From: Peptococcaceae bacterium
GTDB lineage: Bacteria; Bacillota; Dehalobacteriia; UBA4068; UBA4997
Direction: 5' to 3'
Assembly (NCBI GenBank): GCA_019421315.1
Contig: JAHZFN010000058.1
Coordinates: forward strand, 1 to 6,087
DNA: 6,087 nucleotides
The translations under genes and the position numbers were made by a program. A model generated the notes under the pieces. The model was not told where the DNA came from and ran no database searches. It saw nothing but the letters and a program-made list of their open reading frames with translations. Positions 5,498 to 6,087 of this stretch are shown here, one piece after another; position 1 is the first letter of the stretch; each line of letters begins with the position of its first letter.

Positions 5498-6087
5498 TTA
5501 TTTTTTAATCGGTTTCAGCTTAAAGCTTTTGCGGTGAATGGGCGTATATCCCAAAGCAAAAACCGCCTCTTTGTGCGCTTTTGTGGGGTAGCCTGCATGT
5601 CCACCCAAGCCGTAACCGGGATAAATCTTGTCGTATACCTTCATCATTCTGTCCCGATGGCATTTGGCAATAATGCTCGCCGCACCGATGGAAACGCTTT
5701 TGGCATCGCCCTTGATAATATCCGTCTGTGGAATGTCTGCCGCAAGGTTGACAGCGTCCACCAAAAGGTGCTGCGGTTTTACAGGAAGCTTTGCAATAGC
5801 CTGTTGCATTGCCAGCTTGCTCGCCTCCAAAATATTGATTTTGTCGATAACCCCCGGACCGACGGCGCCGATTGCCCAAGCAACACAGTTTTCCTTAATT
5901 GTTTTTTCCAAAGCCAGGCGTTTCTTTTCGGAAAGCTTTTTGGAATCGTTAATGCCCTCAATCATAACGTCTTTCGGCAAAATAACGGCAGCAGCCACCA
6001 CAGGTCCCGCAATGGGTCCTCTGCCCACTTCGTCGATGCCTGCGATAAAATCAACGCCGTCATGCCAAAGCTGCCGCTCATAGTGAG
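5498..6087 (-). CDS. rnhB: Ribonuclease HII, 5' end cut by window
   Basis: RNase HII cleaves the RNA strand of RNA-DNA hybrids and starts removal of single ribonucleotides from DNA. The frame is open to the window edge and 195 residues are visible, so the start lies outside. The visible N-terminal part, ending IAGIDEVGRGPIAGPVV, matches the long Bacillus/Clostridium-type form, which has an extension before the catalytic domain. Catalytic carboxylates are D18 and E19 of DEVGRG and D110 of LLVDAV, with another in the KGDAKS...AKCHRD segment (D127 or D145; residue numbers within the visible fragment). DSKKLSEKKR (47-56) and the GYGLGGHAGYPT tyrosine motif (157-168) are also present. A GTG inside the DEVGRG motif would delete the catalytic DE and is not the start. 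Confidence 0.97.
   Translation of the reverse strand, partial: HYERQLWHDGVDFIAGIDEVGRGPIAGPVVAAAVILPKDVMIEGINDSKKLSEKKRLALEKTIKENCVAWAIGAVGPGVIDKINILEASKLAMQQAIAKLPVKPQHLLVDAVNLAADIPQTDIIKGDAKSVSIGAASIIAKCHRDRMMKVYDKIYPGYGLGGHAGYPTKAHKEAVFALGYTPIHRKSFKLKPIKK

Noticed and set aside
1..6087. Insertion sequences, tRNA genes, CRISPR repeats or phage genes
   Set aside because: No transposase, cloverleaf sequence, spaced direct repeats or attachment-site duplication was seen.

Overview
The window reads as a chromosomal piece of a Bacillota (Firmicutes) genome, probably an anaerobic clostridial or negativicute lineage. The reasons are the gene set (dxs-tlyA next to nadK), AT-rich gaps with GGGAG/AGGTGG-type ribosome binding sites, moderate-GC genes, and above all an OLE (Ornate Large Extremophilic) RNA locus, which is known essentially only from Bacillota. 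A finer placement is not justified from the sequence. Every gene is on the minus strand, so transcription runs from high to low coordinates. Both window ends cut through genes.

Layout in transcription order: rnhB (RNase HII, 5' end outside the window), then yraN (UPF0102 nuclease-fold protein, GTG start), then about 160 bases of very AT-rich spacer. Next comes a roughly 590-nt, GC-richer, structured non-coding block (about 4337-4928) that I identify as OLE RNA. It is closed by a perfect 13-bp pairing between its two ends. It is followed by oapA, a 187-residue membrane protein with the DxxxD motif at residues 104-108 characteristic of OLE-associated protein A. Then come dxs (first enzyme of the MEP isoprenoid pathway) and tlyA (S4-domain rRNA 2'-O-methyltransferase, overlapping dxs by 20 bases). 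An AT-rich hairpin with a T8 tract ends the tlyA transcript. A near-consensus sigma-A promoter (TTGACA, 17 bases, TATTAT) then starts nadK (NAD kinase), whose 3' end lies outside the window.

The main system is the OLE ribonucleoprotein locus. In Bacillus halodurans (published work), OLE RNA is membrane-associated through OapA, is very abundant, and its loss causes sensitivity to short-chain alcohols, cold and magnesium. The layout here, OLE RNA then oapA then dxs then tlyA, keeps the known downstream order. Upstream, however, it abuts rnhB-yraN where the B. halodurans-type locus has the xse/ispA genes. The OLE-oapA junction contains extra structure: a perfect 10-bp hairpin, an alternative partner for the terminal helix of the RNA beside a U tract, and a four-codon reading frame whose stop overlaps the oapA start. 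These are proposals read from the sequence and not proven elements.
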